DNA from: Bacillota bacterium
GTDB lineage: Bacteria > Bacillota > Clostridia > Lachnospirales > Cellulosilyticaceae
Length of the DNA stretch: 64,000 nt
Reading direction: 5' to 3'
Assembly: GCA_023393125.1 (NCBI GenBank)
Contig: JAEWMQ010000095.1
Span: 286,821 to 350,820, forward strand
A program made the translations under genes and the position numbers. Below, in pieces: positions 1 through 8,342 of this stretch. The notes under the pieces are model-generated. The model saw nothing but the letters and a program-made list of their open reading frames with translations. It was not told the origin of the DNA and did not search any database. How positions within the stretch are numbered: the first letter of the stretch is position 1; the number at the start of each line of letters is the position of its first letter.

Positions 1-2
1 TA

Positions 3-251
3 GAGCAATGGGTAAATAGTTGGAGTGTATATGATTATTTTTGGGATGTGAACAATGGAAAGTACATTAATAGAGATTCTGTACTTTATGATGATGAACA
101 TATGATTAATAATTTTTGTGAGATTATTAAGTATTTTTGGGAAAAAAGAGCCAAAGAATTATTCCCAGACAAAAAAATTATAGTGGAGTGGGGAGATGAA
201 ATAATGGGAGAATTAGGACTGACTCTAGTCATGTATCAACAGTGGGAATAG
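3..251 (+). CDS. 3' end of a hypothetical protein, truncated by the window edge
   Basis: The reading frame is open from base 3 without a convincing start; an internal ATG at 48 has no ribosome binding site, so the true start lies outside the window. The visible 82 residues are rich in aromatic and acidic residues (ending in EIMGELGLTLVMYQQWE), the style of small immunity-type proteins that follow polymorphic toxins. I do not recognise a named family. The neighbours downstream are a HINT relic and other immunity-like genes, which supports a toxin/immunity context but not a specific function. Confidence 0.5.
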   Translation, partial: EQWVNSWSVYDYFWDVNNGKYINRDSVLYDDEHMINNFCEIIKYFWEKRAKELFPDKKIIVEWGDEIMGELGLTLVMYQQWE

Positions 252-294
252 GCATACTTAGATCTAATTTTGACAAATCATTTAAGGTATATAA

Positions 295-708
295 CCATGT
301 ATTTACCCCACTATTCACACTACAGAAACTCATCTTTTCTATGTAGAAGACAAAGGCTGGATGGAAGCAGCACGATTAAACCTAGGTGATGGACTCTGTC
401 TCCTGAATGGGCAAATAGGTAGAGTAGAAAAAGTAGAAGTAGAATATCTAATGGAAATTATAATGAGGATAGGGAGACTTTTGATAAATGACATACATAT
501 ATTAGAGGGAGGCGTGTACTATTTGATTAATAATACTTCAAAAATGAAAATCACTTTAAATGGCTTTATAGTAAAGCGATTAAACAATGCTTTTATGAAT
601 CAGCTACATGGGTCAGTTTATCAGGGGATTTCAGAAGAAATTTGGCCTATATCACCTGGAAGACTTATCAAGAAGGAGGAAGAAAAAATATACCCCAATG
701 CGGAATGA
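295..708 (+). pseudogene. relic of a polymorphic-toxin HINT (pretoxin) domain
   Basis: An open frame begins after a stop at 292 and has no start codon with a ribosome binding site until ATG 361. Its first 45 residues read HTTETHLFYVEDKGWMEAA, then LNLGDGLCLLNGQIGRVEKV, which is the usual HINT-domain pattern of secreted toxins (T-x-x-H-x-F-x-V, then K-G-W-x-x-A, then L-x-x-G-D). The expected continuation (V-Y-N-x-x-V, H-T-Y-Y-V) is absent and the rest of the frame looks unrelated, so the domain is a fragment. HINT modules sit between the delivery part and the C-terminal toxin of Rhs/WapA/LXG-type proteins. No delivery domain or toxin remains in the window. I infer a displaced, decaying toxin cassette. 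Confidence 0.55.
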
Positions 709-743
709 GATATACCCCTTTAATAAAAATAAAAGGAGTAGAA

Positions 744-1028
744 ATGGGAGGAGATTGGAGTGTGGATTTTGTTTGTACTGAAATAGATAAAAATAATGAT
801 ATGGAAGTTGAATTTGTACTTTTATCTGCAGATGGTCCAGAATATTTATTGAGAAAAGGGGAAAATTTGATTGAAATGCAGGGTATTTTTAAGGATGTTG
901 AGTTATTGGCATACTTTTATAATGTTGATGCAGCATATTGGGGAATAATGAGTAACTATCATTATTTAATAGAAGAAGTAATACAGAATGTCAGTCAAAT
1001 GAAAGGGATAGAAGTAAATGAGGTGTGA
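744..1028 (+). CDS. small immunity-like protein (paralogue of the 1066 gene)
   Basis: I place the start at ATG 744 because AAGGAG lies just upstream at a good distance; the frame is open further upstream (ATG 642) but has no such site. The 94-residue product is soluble and acidic. Its C-terminal half (VELLAYFYNVDAAYWGIMSN) matches the pattern of the following gene (AEIKAYIYNDDALKWCMICN), so the two belong to one family. I do not recognise a named domain. Tandem paralogues beside a HINT relic are typical of immunity-gene arrays; the function is inferred only from this. Confidence 0.5.
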   Translation: MGGDWSVDFVCTEIDKNNDMEVEFVLLSADGPEYLLRKGENLIEMQGIFKDVELLAYFYNVDAAYWGIMSNYHYLIEEVIQNVSQMKGIEVNEV

Positions 1029-1065
1029 TGAGAAAAGAGAAAATAAGTATATAAGGGGATAAATA

Positions 1066-2093
1066 ATGTATACAATGACCATGAAAGTGGAAGAACGGTC
1101 TAATTTTAGTATGTTTTTTATGACGATTATACAGGAACTAAAGCATTGCTATTGGGTGATTAATAAATATGATAGCTATTATTATCCGCTCCAGGAAGAG
1201 GTAGATGAAGAGGACGTACTTGCACCGGCAGATATTATAGCTTGTTATGAGGAGTACCTTTTAATAAGTGATGTGTCTATGAGAAAAATATCATCTTACA
1301 TAAAAGACGATGGCAATACCCTTATTTGTTTTGAAGGTGACAAGAGTGAATTTAATAAAGTAGTAGATACGGAAAATAAATGCAATATAAATCCTCAAAA
1401 ACATCCAGAAGAATTAAAGCTATTAAATACAAACTTAGAAAATGCCGAGATTAAAGCCTATATTTATAATGATGATGCACTTAAATGGTGTATGATTTGT
1501 AATGATTATCAATATGTAAAGTTATTGGAGCATAATCTAAGAAAGATTAATCTAGATTATGTGGAAAATATTGGACCCCAAAAAGTAGACTTATTTATGG
1601 TTGAAAAATATGAGGTTATTAATCCTATAGATAGTATATATAAGGTAAATATTTTAAATGTACAAAAAAGCAGCTTTTATAGTATCTATCACCCTGTCGT
1701 TAATCTATTAGAGGATTGCTACTGGGTAACCCATAAAGATAACTTCAATCCTTTTTCAATAGCTAAAAAGGTCACCCTCACATACAAGACTTAGGACAAT
1801 ATGTTGTTTTTCACAACGAGATGATGAAGAGTATGGCTAGAGAAATACAGGATGAAAAGAGCATTGTGCTCTGTTTTAAAAAAAGTAAGACAGGTGTGCA
1901 ACAAGTTTTAGGTTTACTTAAACAAATGGATGCTGTGGATATGAACAAGCGAGAAGGATTTATAAAAGCTGTTTGGGGAGAGCAAGCTTCAAATATAGAA
2001 TTAGGGATTTACATTCGACGAGAAGATTTGTGGCATGAATATTGGGAAATGTTTTGTGAGGACCAAAGTTATATTAGTATTAAAAACAGCTAG
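1066..2093 (+). pseudogene. two-repeat immunity-like gene broken by a frameshift
   Basis: Reading from ATG 1066 (RBS AAGGGG), the frame runs 242 codons to a TAG at 1792-1794. The protein contains one full module (about residues 1-180, with H-C-Y-W-V-I-N-K near 28-35) and then the start of a second copy (E-D-C-Y-W-V-T-H-K near residue 225). The rest of the second copy continues in another frame from about 1770 to 2093, including residues GIYIRREDLWHEYWEMFCED, which match the AYIYNDDALKWCMICND segment of copy 1. A shift somewhere in 1760-1794 therefore splits one protein of about 340 residues. It could be a true mutation or a sequencing error. No named family is recognised. Confidence 0.6.
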
Positions 2094-2094
2094 T

Positions 2095-2538
2095 CAGCAT
2101 ATTGTTTTACGTCACGACTGTTTGGGATATATTATAAATAGCATAGTTGGTCATTGCTCAAACATAGATAAAATGGAGACAAGTAATGTTTTCACGGAAA
2201 TAGATATTGGCTTGGCTCAGAATGAATATTATTAATATATTCAAGAAGAAAAGCAAATCGATAAGCCGTATTTAAAAGAAGAAGGTAATTTTTGGATAGG
2301 TAATAAGTTCTGTATGCTAGAAGATAAGAAAAATTCAACTTGGATATATAAAGAAGAGCATAAAACAGTATTTAAGGTAACACCTTTATATCCATGGCAT
2401 TTTGAGGAAGCAGCATTGTATACATATGAGACATTTGTTAAACAGTATCATGTTTTATATATGAAAAGCCTAACTGAAAGACAGATAGATACAATTATAA
2501 GTAAATCTATAGAAATTTGGGATAAGTTTAAACGGTAA
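2095..2538 (+). pseudogene. hypothetical gene interrupted by an in-frame stop
   Basis: One frame stays coding-like from about 2095 to 2538 except for a TAA at 2233-2235. The upstream part has no start with a ribosome binding site; the downstream part (M at 2314, or Y-I-Q-E-E-K from 2236) has none either. The product after the stop contains a tryptophan- and tyrosine-rich stretch (VTPLYPWHFEEAALYTYETF). No family recognised. Position in the immunity-like cluster suggests another decaying accessory gene. Confidence 0.4.
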
Positions 2539-2561
2539 TATATACTGAGAGGAGATCTGAT

Positions 2562-2990
2562 ATGTATACGATAGTGACATGGGAAGAGCTGAAAAATAGA
2601 ATAAATCAAGAGTTTAATGTTAAGTTTCACAGCATAGATGATTTGATGTTATTAAACACAAAATGGTTCTCAGTAGATATTTATAAAACACCTGATCAAA
2701 AAATACTAAAAAAGTTAGAGCAGTTAGTGGGTTTTGAGGGAGAATTATATATTGTAACAGAAGTATCTTATATGATAAGTGATAGGGATAATAATAGTGG
2801 TGGGGCATTCAAAGTAAAAAGTGAACATCTAAATCTTTTTTGTAAAGAATATGCTATAAAATATAATCAGCCTGTATTTAATCTGGAGGCATTTATTATT
2901 AGCTTTGAATTGAAGATATGTTGGTTGGTACATCATGAAGGTATTTATGGCGTTATAAATTACAGAGAATATCAGGAACCTAGGGAATAG
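2562..2990 (+). CDS. hypothetical protein, immunity-like
   Basis: The gene has a good ribosome binding site (GAGAGGAG) before ATG 2562 and encodes an intact 142-residue soluble protein. There is no signal peptide or membrane segment, and no recognised motif. It is the last gene of the accessory cluster and is followed by a strong terminator at 3022-3064. Size, acidity and neighbourhood fit a toxin-immunity protein, but nothing in the sequence proves it. Confidence 0.6.
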   Translation: MYTIVTWEELKNRINQEFNVKFHSIDDLMLLNTKWFSVDIYKTPDQKILKKLEQLVGFEGELYIVTEVSYMISDRDNNSGGAFKVKSEHLNLFCKEYAIKYNQPVFNLEAFIISFELKICWLVHHEGIYGVINYREYQEPRE

Positions 2991-3021
2991 CTGAAGTTTT
3001 ATTATAAGTATCAAGAGCAAA

Positions 3022-3064
3022 AAAATAGGCCCATTCTAGAACAATACTAGAATGGGCCTATTTT
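3022..3064. terminator. strong hairpin terminator closing the accessory cluster
   Basis: An 18-bp perfect inverted repeat (arms 3022-3039 and 3047-3064, core AGGCCCATTCTAG) with a 7-nt loop, A-rich on the left and T-rich on the right, so it can act in both directions. Confidence 0.9.
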
Positions 3065-3486
3065 GGATCCAGCTCTTATTTATTTGCTTTTATAGTTGTC
3101 TCCTATAAATCTTATAAAAGGGCATAGAGGTAGCTCCTCAGCACAACTATGACATTTCATAGGGCCTACAAGAGAGTCACTATAAAAGCTTAAACAAGAG
3201 GAGGAGCTCTTAAAATCTTAACTGGTGCACCCTAAGCTAGGAAGCTAAGGCTTTAAGACTCTGGTTTAAAACTTTATTTCATTAGGGAACTTTGTAAAAT
3301 GTTTAAGTAACTTATTTTCTTTTACATATTATTATATGTACGCATAAACTGGAATCCCTAATATATTTTATAAAAAATATCTCATTTCTTTCAAACGTAC
3401 AAGCAGTTTTTACAGGCTCCTCTTCACTTATAATAACGTATAAAATGTCTTGATAGTTAATTCTTGTAAAACAGTAGCTATGTAGG
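3065..3486. other. gene-free stretch
   Basis: No ORF with a start and ribosome binding site is visible on either strand. It contains short self-complementary pieces (for example GGTGCACC near 3224 and AAGAGGAGGAGCTCTT near 3195) that might belong to a structured RNA, but I cannot define one. It leads into the nested inverted repeats at 3487-3668. Confidence 0.4.
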
Positions 3487-3668
3487 GAGACTAGTGGACT
3501 TGCTGGAAGATGCCTTGGAGCAGAGCTTAGAAACTCTTAATGAAGTAATCCTTATGGGTTTTAGGGGGAGTGTCTGAGCGTAGCGAGTTTTCACCCGTTC
3601 ATAAGGATTACGAATTTAGAGTTTCTTAGCAAAGTGAGACAGCAGCTGGAAGCAAGTACACTAGTCGG
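3487..3668. ncRNA. candidate structured RNA: nested long-range inverted repeats
   Basis: Three nested pairings are visible. The outer stem pairs 3489-3504 with 3651-3666 (15 of 16 positions). A second pairs 3529-3537 with 3618-3626 (AGAAACTCT/AGAGTTTCT). The third pairs 3546-3556 with 3600-3610 (TAATCCTTATG/CATAAGGATTA). The outer and second stems are separated by about 24 nt on each side, giving a symmetrical central bubble; the top loop (3557-3599) is G-rich and contains CTGAGCGTAGCGAG. There is no convincing ORF across it. The overall long hairpin with a large bubble recalls 6S-type RNAs, but I recognise no family consensus, and the strand is undetermined. Confidence 0.45.
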
Positions 3669-3811
3669 ACTATATAGCGGCAGTTTTACTTTATGCAGTA
3701 TTATTCAGATTTTTATCCTTAAAGAAATACTAACAAGTCTTAAAAGTCTGAATAATTTCCTGAGGATTTGGTTATTTTCTAAGATAAGAATAGACCTTAA
3801 GGAGATATGTA

Positions 3812-4162
3812 ATGAAAAAGCAAATTACCATAGATGGACAGCAAAGCGATTGGTTTGAAAAAGCTATTTTTGTCTTGAAAGAAAATAAACCTACTCCCAT
3901 CCCTAATAACTTATTTCAATATGCAGAGCATTTAGTTGAAAATCAGCTAAAGAAAACACCTATTCCATTTAACAAAGCGTCTAAAAAAATAGAAGCGTCC
4001 TATGATCCCTATCTAGAAAATCTAAAATTAGAAGTTGCTAGAAAGAGCGAAGTAGCTTTAAAACGGCAAAAAAGAGCAAAGATAATTGATGCTTTTTTAT
4101 ATGTTTCGATTTCCTTTTGTTTTATATGTGTCATGTTTCTACTCTTTAAAATATATTCCTAG
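3812..4162 (+). CDS. hypothetical protein with a C-terminal membrane anchor
   Basis: AAGGAG stands 7 nt before ATG 3812. The 116-residue protein has a polar, lysine-rich N-terminal part (about residues 1-90) and one hydrophobic segment at about 93-112 followed by a short tail, so it should be tail-anchored with the bulk in the cytoplasm. No catalytic motif or known domain is seen. It lies on its own between the candidate RNA and tilS; similar small genes are found beside sporulation and cell-cycle genes in Clostridia, but I cannot assign a role. Confidence 0.65.
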   Translation: MKKQITIDGQQSDWFEKAIFVLKENKPTPIPNNLFQYAEHLVENQLKKTPIPFNKASKKIEASYDPYLENLKLEVARKSEVALKRQKRAKIIDAFLYVSISFCFICVMFLLFKIYS

Positions 4163-4173
4163 CTTCTAGGCTA

Positions 4174-4203
4174 TTGAAAAGTAAGCTATATTTGATTTAT
4201 AGT
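4174..4203 (+). promoter_or_regulatory. candidate sigma-A promoter of tilS
   Basis: TTGAAA at 4174-4179 and TATAGT at 4198-4203 are 18 bp apart, about 105 bp upstream of the tilS start. Confidence 0.4.
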
Positions 4204-4308
4204 AGAATAAATATGAGTTAGCATGAGTAAGATAGATAAGATTCATTAATTTGAATACGAAAATTTATCAAAACCTAAAATATGGCTATACTATATAAGG
4301 AGTTTAGA

Positions 4309-5682
4309 ATGGTAGAGCAGATTCATGAGAAGATAAAAAGATTTGTTGAAAAGAATGAGTTAATTGAAAAGGGAAACGAGCTTATTTTAGGTGTATCAGG
4401 AGGCGCAGATTCTATGATGCTCCTTCACTACTTCTATACTTATAAGGAAGAATATCAGGTGAGCTTGAAGGTTGCACATATTCATCACGGTATTAGAGAA
4501 AGTGCCAATTTAGATGCAGCTTTAGTAGAGGACACTTGTAAGGCCTATAATATCCCCTTTTATAGACATAATTGCAATATAAAAGAGTTAGCGAAACAAA
4601 AGAAATGCTCTGAAGAAGAATGTGGAAGAGAAGAAAGATACAATTTCTTTATATCTTTATTAAATCCAGGTGCTAAAATAGTAACAGCTCACAATATGAA
4701 TGATCAAGCTGAAACGATGATGATGAGGTTTTTTAGAGGAACAGATATTAAAGGATTAAGTGGGATCTCACCTAAAAGAGAGCAAATTATTAGGCCCTTA
4801 TTAGGCGTGACGCGCAAGGAAATAGAAGACTATTGCAAAACCTATGAGGTACCATTTAGGCATGATGAAACCAATTTTATGCCCATTTATACCCGTAATA
4901 AGATTCGGTTAGAATGTACACCTTATATAGAAAGAGCTATTAATCCTTCCTTTATAAAAGTATTAGGTGAGCATAGTCAGCTCTATAGAGAGGAAGAAGA
5001 GTTCCTAGAAAGTCATACAACAAGCCTATTTGAGATAGTAGCTAGTCAGAAGGGAAATGAGATTTTCTTAGATGAAAAACTACTCAAAAGTTATCATCCC
5101 TATATGCAGAAAAGACTTTTTTTAATGGCAATAGGAAAGCTAACAGGAAGTTTAAAGGATGTAAGTTCCAAGCACTTAGAAAACTGTTTGGCATTAATGG
5201 AAGGGCAAAGCGGAAAAGAAATTCACTTGCCAGAAGAAGTAACTTTACGTAAAATCTATGATAAGCTCATCTTGACTAAAGGAAAACGACAATCAGTATC
5301 TTACGCGAAATCATTAAGCTTAGGTATTCATGAGATTGAAGAAGCAAATATAGTACTTAGCTTAAAAATTGTTTCTAAAGAGACAATTCATCAAAAAAGT
5401 GAAAACATATATACTAAATATATTGATTATGGTAGAATAAAAAATGGATTGCAAATTCGTACAAGACAGCCTGAAGATTACATTTCATTAGGTACAGGGA
5501 AGAAAAAATTAAAGAAAATGTTTATCGATGATAAAATCTCTAAGGATGTAAGAGATGGTTTACCTCTTATTGCAGATGGAGATGAAATTATATGGGTGAT
5601 AGGAAGTCGTTTAAATACGAACTATTATGTTACCCAAGAAACTACTAAAGTCTTAGAAATACAAATGATGAATGAGAGGTAA
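4309..5682 (+). CDS. tilS: tRNA(Ile)-lysidine synthetase
   Basis: TilS joins lysine to C34 of the tRNA-Ile that reads AUA, using ATP, so that it decodes isoleucine rather than methionine. The N-terminal PP-loop motif SGGADS is at residues 30-35, followed by the N-type ATP pyrophosphatase fold and, in the last 100 residues, the TilS C-terminal substrate-binding domain. The length of 457 residues is normal. I start at ATG 4309 rather than 4282 because AAGGAG lies 6 nt upstream of it. The gene is followed by hpt after 4 nt and then ftsH, the order conserved in Firmicutes. Confidence 0.95.
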   Translation: MVEQIHEKIKRFVEKNELIEKGNELILGVSGGADSMMLLHYFYTYKEEYQVSLKVAHIHHGIRESANLDAALVEDTCKAYNIPFYRHNCNIKELAKQKKCSEEECGREERYNFFISLLNPGAKIVTAHNMNDQAETMMMRFFRGTDIKGLSGISPKREQIIRPLLGVTRKEIEDYCKTYEVPFRHDETNFMPIYTRNKIRLECTPYIERAINPSFIKVLGEHSQLYREEEEFLESHTTSLFEIVASQKGNEIFLDEKLLKSYHPYMQKRLFLMAIGKLTGSLKDVSSKHLENCLALMEGQSGKEIHLPEEVTLRKIYDKLILTKGKRQSVSYAKSLSLGIHEIEEANIVLSLKIVSKETIHQKSENIYTKYIDYGRIKNGLQIRTRQPEDYISLGTGKKKLKKMFIDDKISKDVRDGLPLIADGDEIIWVIGSRLNTNYYVTQETTKVLEIQMMNER

Positions 5683-5686
5683 GAGC

Positions 5687-6205
5687 ATGCTTAATTTAGA
5701 AACGCTCATATCAGAAGAAGAGCTACAAACTCGCATAGCTGAGTTAGGAGCTGAGATTAATAATGATTATGAGGGGAAAGAGATTGTTGTTTTATGTATC
5801 TTAAAAGGTGGGGTTATGTTTATGACTGACCTTGTTAAACATATTACAGTACCATTAAAAATGGAGTTTATGGTAGTATCTAGCTATGGTGATGAGTATA
5901 AGAGCAGTGGTATTGTAAAAATCATTAAGGATTTAGATGAGCCAATTAAAGATAAACATGTACTTATAGTAGAAGATATTATAGATTCAGGTAGAACACT
6001 AGCTTACGTAAGAAAAATGTTAGGCGAAAGAGAACCTGCTAGTCTTAAGATGTGTACTTTACTTAATAAAGAAGAAGCAAGAGTGGCACATGTTGAGGTA
6101 GAATATGAAGGTTTTAAAGTGGGAAATGAATTTGTAATTGGCTATGGCTTAGATTATAAACAATATTATAGAAATCTACCTTATATTGCAGTTAATAGAG
6201 GGTAA
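5687..6205 (+). CDS. hpt: hypoxanthine phosphoribosyltransferase
   Basis: The enzyme converts hypoxanthine or guanine plus PRPP to IMP or GMP in purine salvage. The PRPP-binding signature (VLIVEDIIDSGRTL) is at about residues 95-110, and the length of 172 residues is usual for bacterial HPRT. The start at ATG 5687 uses the GAGAGG sequence that overlaps the end of tilS; ATG 5672 lacks one. It is co-transcribed with tilS and probably with ftsH, 29 nt downstream. Confidence 0.93.
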   Translation: MLNLETLISEEELQTRIAELGAEINNDYEGKEIVVLCILKGGVMFMTDLVKHITVPLKMEFMVVSSYGDEYKSSGIVKIIKDLDEPIKDKHVLIVEDIIDSGRTLAYVRKMLGEREPASLKMCTLLNKEEARVAHVEVEYEGFKVGNEFVIGYGLDYKQYYRNLPYIAVNRG

Positions 6206-6234
6206 ACTAAGGAGTCAGAAAGGAGGATTTAATT

Positions 6235-8199
6235 ATGAAAAAGAAATTTAAAGGAACCTATGTGTACCTTATTCTAGTTGTTGTTCTGACTTTATTTGTA
6301 TTCTATGGCACAAGTAGAGACTTAAATCAAAGTACACCTAAAATGAGTGCTTTACAGGTAATGACAGCAATAGAAAATAAACAAATTGCTTCTATTAAAC
6401 AAATTATTTCTAGTGGTGATGATGGTAAATTTATCGTTACAGATAAAGAAGGTAATACATCAACTATTAGTGTAGCTCAAGAAGCATTTAGTAACTATAT
6501 TTACAACTTATCTCCAGAGCTTAGAAGCTCATTTGAGTTTACAAGTAGTGAACCACAAACGAACTTATTCTTCCCAATCATGCAAATTGTACTGATTATC
6601 GGTATGTTTATATTCATAATGATTTTCTTTGTACAACAAATGCAAGGTGGTGGAGGCGGCGGTGGTCGTATCATGAACTTTGGTAAGAGTAAAGCCAAGA
6701 TGACCATCGATGAAAAAGGAAATATTACCTTTAAAAATGTAGCAGGTCTCGAAGAAGAAAAAGAAGAGGTTGCAGAAATTGTAGACTTCCTTAAAAATCA
6801 AAATCGTTATATCCAAGTGGGAGCTAAAATCCCTAAAGGTGTTCTTTTAGTAGGACCTCCAGGAACAGGTAAAACTTTGCTTGCTAAAGCAGTAGCTGGT
6901 GAAGCTGGTGTACCATTCTTTAGTATTTCAGGTTCAGACTTCGTGGAAATGTTCGTAGGGGTAGGTGCATCTCGTGTACGTGACCTTTTTGAACAAGCGA
7001 AGAAAAATGCACCTTGTATCATATTTATTGATGAAATTGACGCTGTAGGACGTAAGCGTGGTGCTGGTCTTGGCGGCGGACATGATGAAAGAGAACAAAC
7101 ACTTAACCAATTACTTGTTGAAATGGATGGTTTCGGTGCTAATGAAGGTGTTATTGTAATGGCTGCTACAAACCGTGCAGATATTCTTGACCCAGCCCTT
7201 CTTAGACCAGGTCGTTTTGACAGACAGGTTGTAGTAGGTAGACCTGATGTTAAAGGACGTAAAGATATTATTAAAATCCACGCAAAAGGTAAGCCATTAA
7301 ATGAAGATGTTGATATTGAAACAATTGCTAAGATTACTTCAGGCTTTACAGGAGCAGACCTTGCTAACTTAATGAATGAAGCAGCCTTACTTACTGCACG
7401 TCACAATAAACGTGCTATCGATATGGAAGAGATTCAAAAGGCTTTCGTTAAAATCGGTATTGGTACAGAAAAGAAAAGTTATGTGATCACTGATGAAGAT
7501 AAACGTATCACAGCTTATCATGAAATTGGGCATGCTATTTTACATGAAATCTTAGATAAAATTGAACAAGTGCACAGTGTTTCTATCATCCCAACTGGTT
7601 TTGCTGCAGGTTATACAATGCCAGTACCAAAAGAAGACCACAGACATATGACTAAAACAAGAATGCTTCAAGAAATTATTAGCTTACTTGGTGGTCGTGC
7701 AGCAGAAGAAATAGTTATTGGTGATATTACAACAGGTGCTTCTAACGATATTGAAAGAGCAACTAATATTGCAAGAGATATGGTTACTAAATATGGTATG
7801 AGTTCTCTAGGACCAATTAAATATGGAAATGAGCAAGAAGAACCATTTTTAGGCAGAGACTATAATCATCAACGTAATTATAGTGATGCATTAGCCACAG
7901 AAATTGACAAACAAATTAGCGAAATTGTGCGTGAGTGTCATGACAAAGCAGTTGCATTATTAAAAGAAAACATTGAAGTACTTCACAATGCTTCTGAAGT
8001 ACTTATCAAAAAAGAAAAAATCACAGGTAGAGAGTTTAGAAAGCTTATGAGAGGCGAGAGCGTTGATATCGACACAGTAGACGATATTAATTTCTTTGAA
8101 ACACAGGAAGAATTAGAAGCTGATAAACAAGCTATGGAGCAAAAAGAAAAAGCAGAATCAGTAAGCTTAGCTAAAGCAGATGATACTGAAAATAATTAA
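6235..8199 (+). CDS. ftsH: ATP-dependent zinc metalloprotease FtsH
   Basis: FtsH is a membrane-bound AAA+ protease that degrades misfolded membrane proteins and short-lived regulators. Two membrane segments (about residues 7-26 and 103-125) flank the extracytoplasmic domain; a glycine-rich linker follows at about 138-146. Walker A GPPGTGKT is at 207-214, Walker B ends with FIDEID at about 264-269, and the zinc site HEIGH is at 429-433 with the further Asp in the SNDIERA segment. AAGGAGG precedes ATG 6235. Its length of 654 residues is normal. A terminator follows at 8212. Confidence 0.97.
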   Translation: MKKKFKGTYVYLILVVVLTLFVFYGTSRDLNQSTPKMSALQVMTAIENKQIASIKQIISSGDDGKFIVTDKEGNTSTISVAQEAFSNYIYNLSPELRSSFEFTSSEPQTNLFFPIMQIVLIIGMFIFIMIFFVQQMQGGGGGGGRIMNFGKSKAKMTIDEKGNITFKNVAGLEEEKEEVAEIVDFLKNQNRYIQVGAKIPKGVLLVGPPGTGKTLLAKAVAGEAGVPFFSISGSDFVEMFVGVGASRVRDLFEQAKKNAPCIIFIDEIDAVGRKRGAGLGGGHDEREQTLNQLLVEMDGFGANEGVIVMAATNRADILDPALLRPGRFDRQVVVGRPDVKGRKDIIKIHAKGKPLNEDVDIETIAKITSGFTGADLANLMNEAALLTARHNKRAIDMEEIQKAFVKIGIGTEKKSYVITDEDKRITAYHEIGHAILHEILDKIEQVHSVSIIPTGFAAGYTMPVPKEDHRHMTKTRMLQEIISLLGGRAAEEIVIGDITTGASNDIERATNIARDMVTKYGMSSLGPIKYGNEQEEPFLGRDYNHQRNYSDALATEIDKQISEIVRECHDKAVALLKENIEVLHNASEVLIKKEKITGREFRKLMRGESVDIDTVDDINFFETQEELEADKQAMEQKEKAESVSLAKADDTENN

Positions 8200-8211
8200 T
8201 GAAATGATTGG

Positions 8212-8242
8212 GGCTGCTACACTTTGAGTGTAGCAGCCTCTT
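8212..8242 (+). terminator. terminator after ftsH
   Basis: A 12-bp perfect stem (GGCTGCTACACT, loop TTG, then the complement) ends at 8238 and is followed by a short T-rich tract. Confidence 0.85.
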
Positions 8243-8342
8243 ATTAACTAATAGTAGATTAAGCCACTTATTCTATTGCTATATGTCTTAAAGTGTTATA
8301 TAAATATATCATATGTGAAGTTTTAGAGGCGGAGGAGTAACT

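Noticed and set aside
295..470. Intein
   Set aside because: HINT folds also occur in inteins, but there is no host protein on both sides and no C-terminal splice motif; a pretoxin relic fits better.
2448..3020. Three - strand frames of about 60 codons
   Set aside because: Low-complexity, Ile/Leu/Tyr-rich translations of AT-rich DNA, antisense to the 2562 gene.
3634..3858. 74-codon frame on the + strand
   Set aside because: It starts inside the nested inverted repeats without a ribosome binding site and overlaps the better gene at 3812.
6501..7022. Several - strand frames inside ftsH
   Set aside because: They are shadows of the highly conserved ftsH coding sequence; poly-Pro and similar runs come from the glycine-rich linker.
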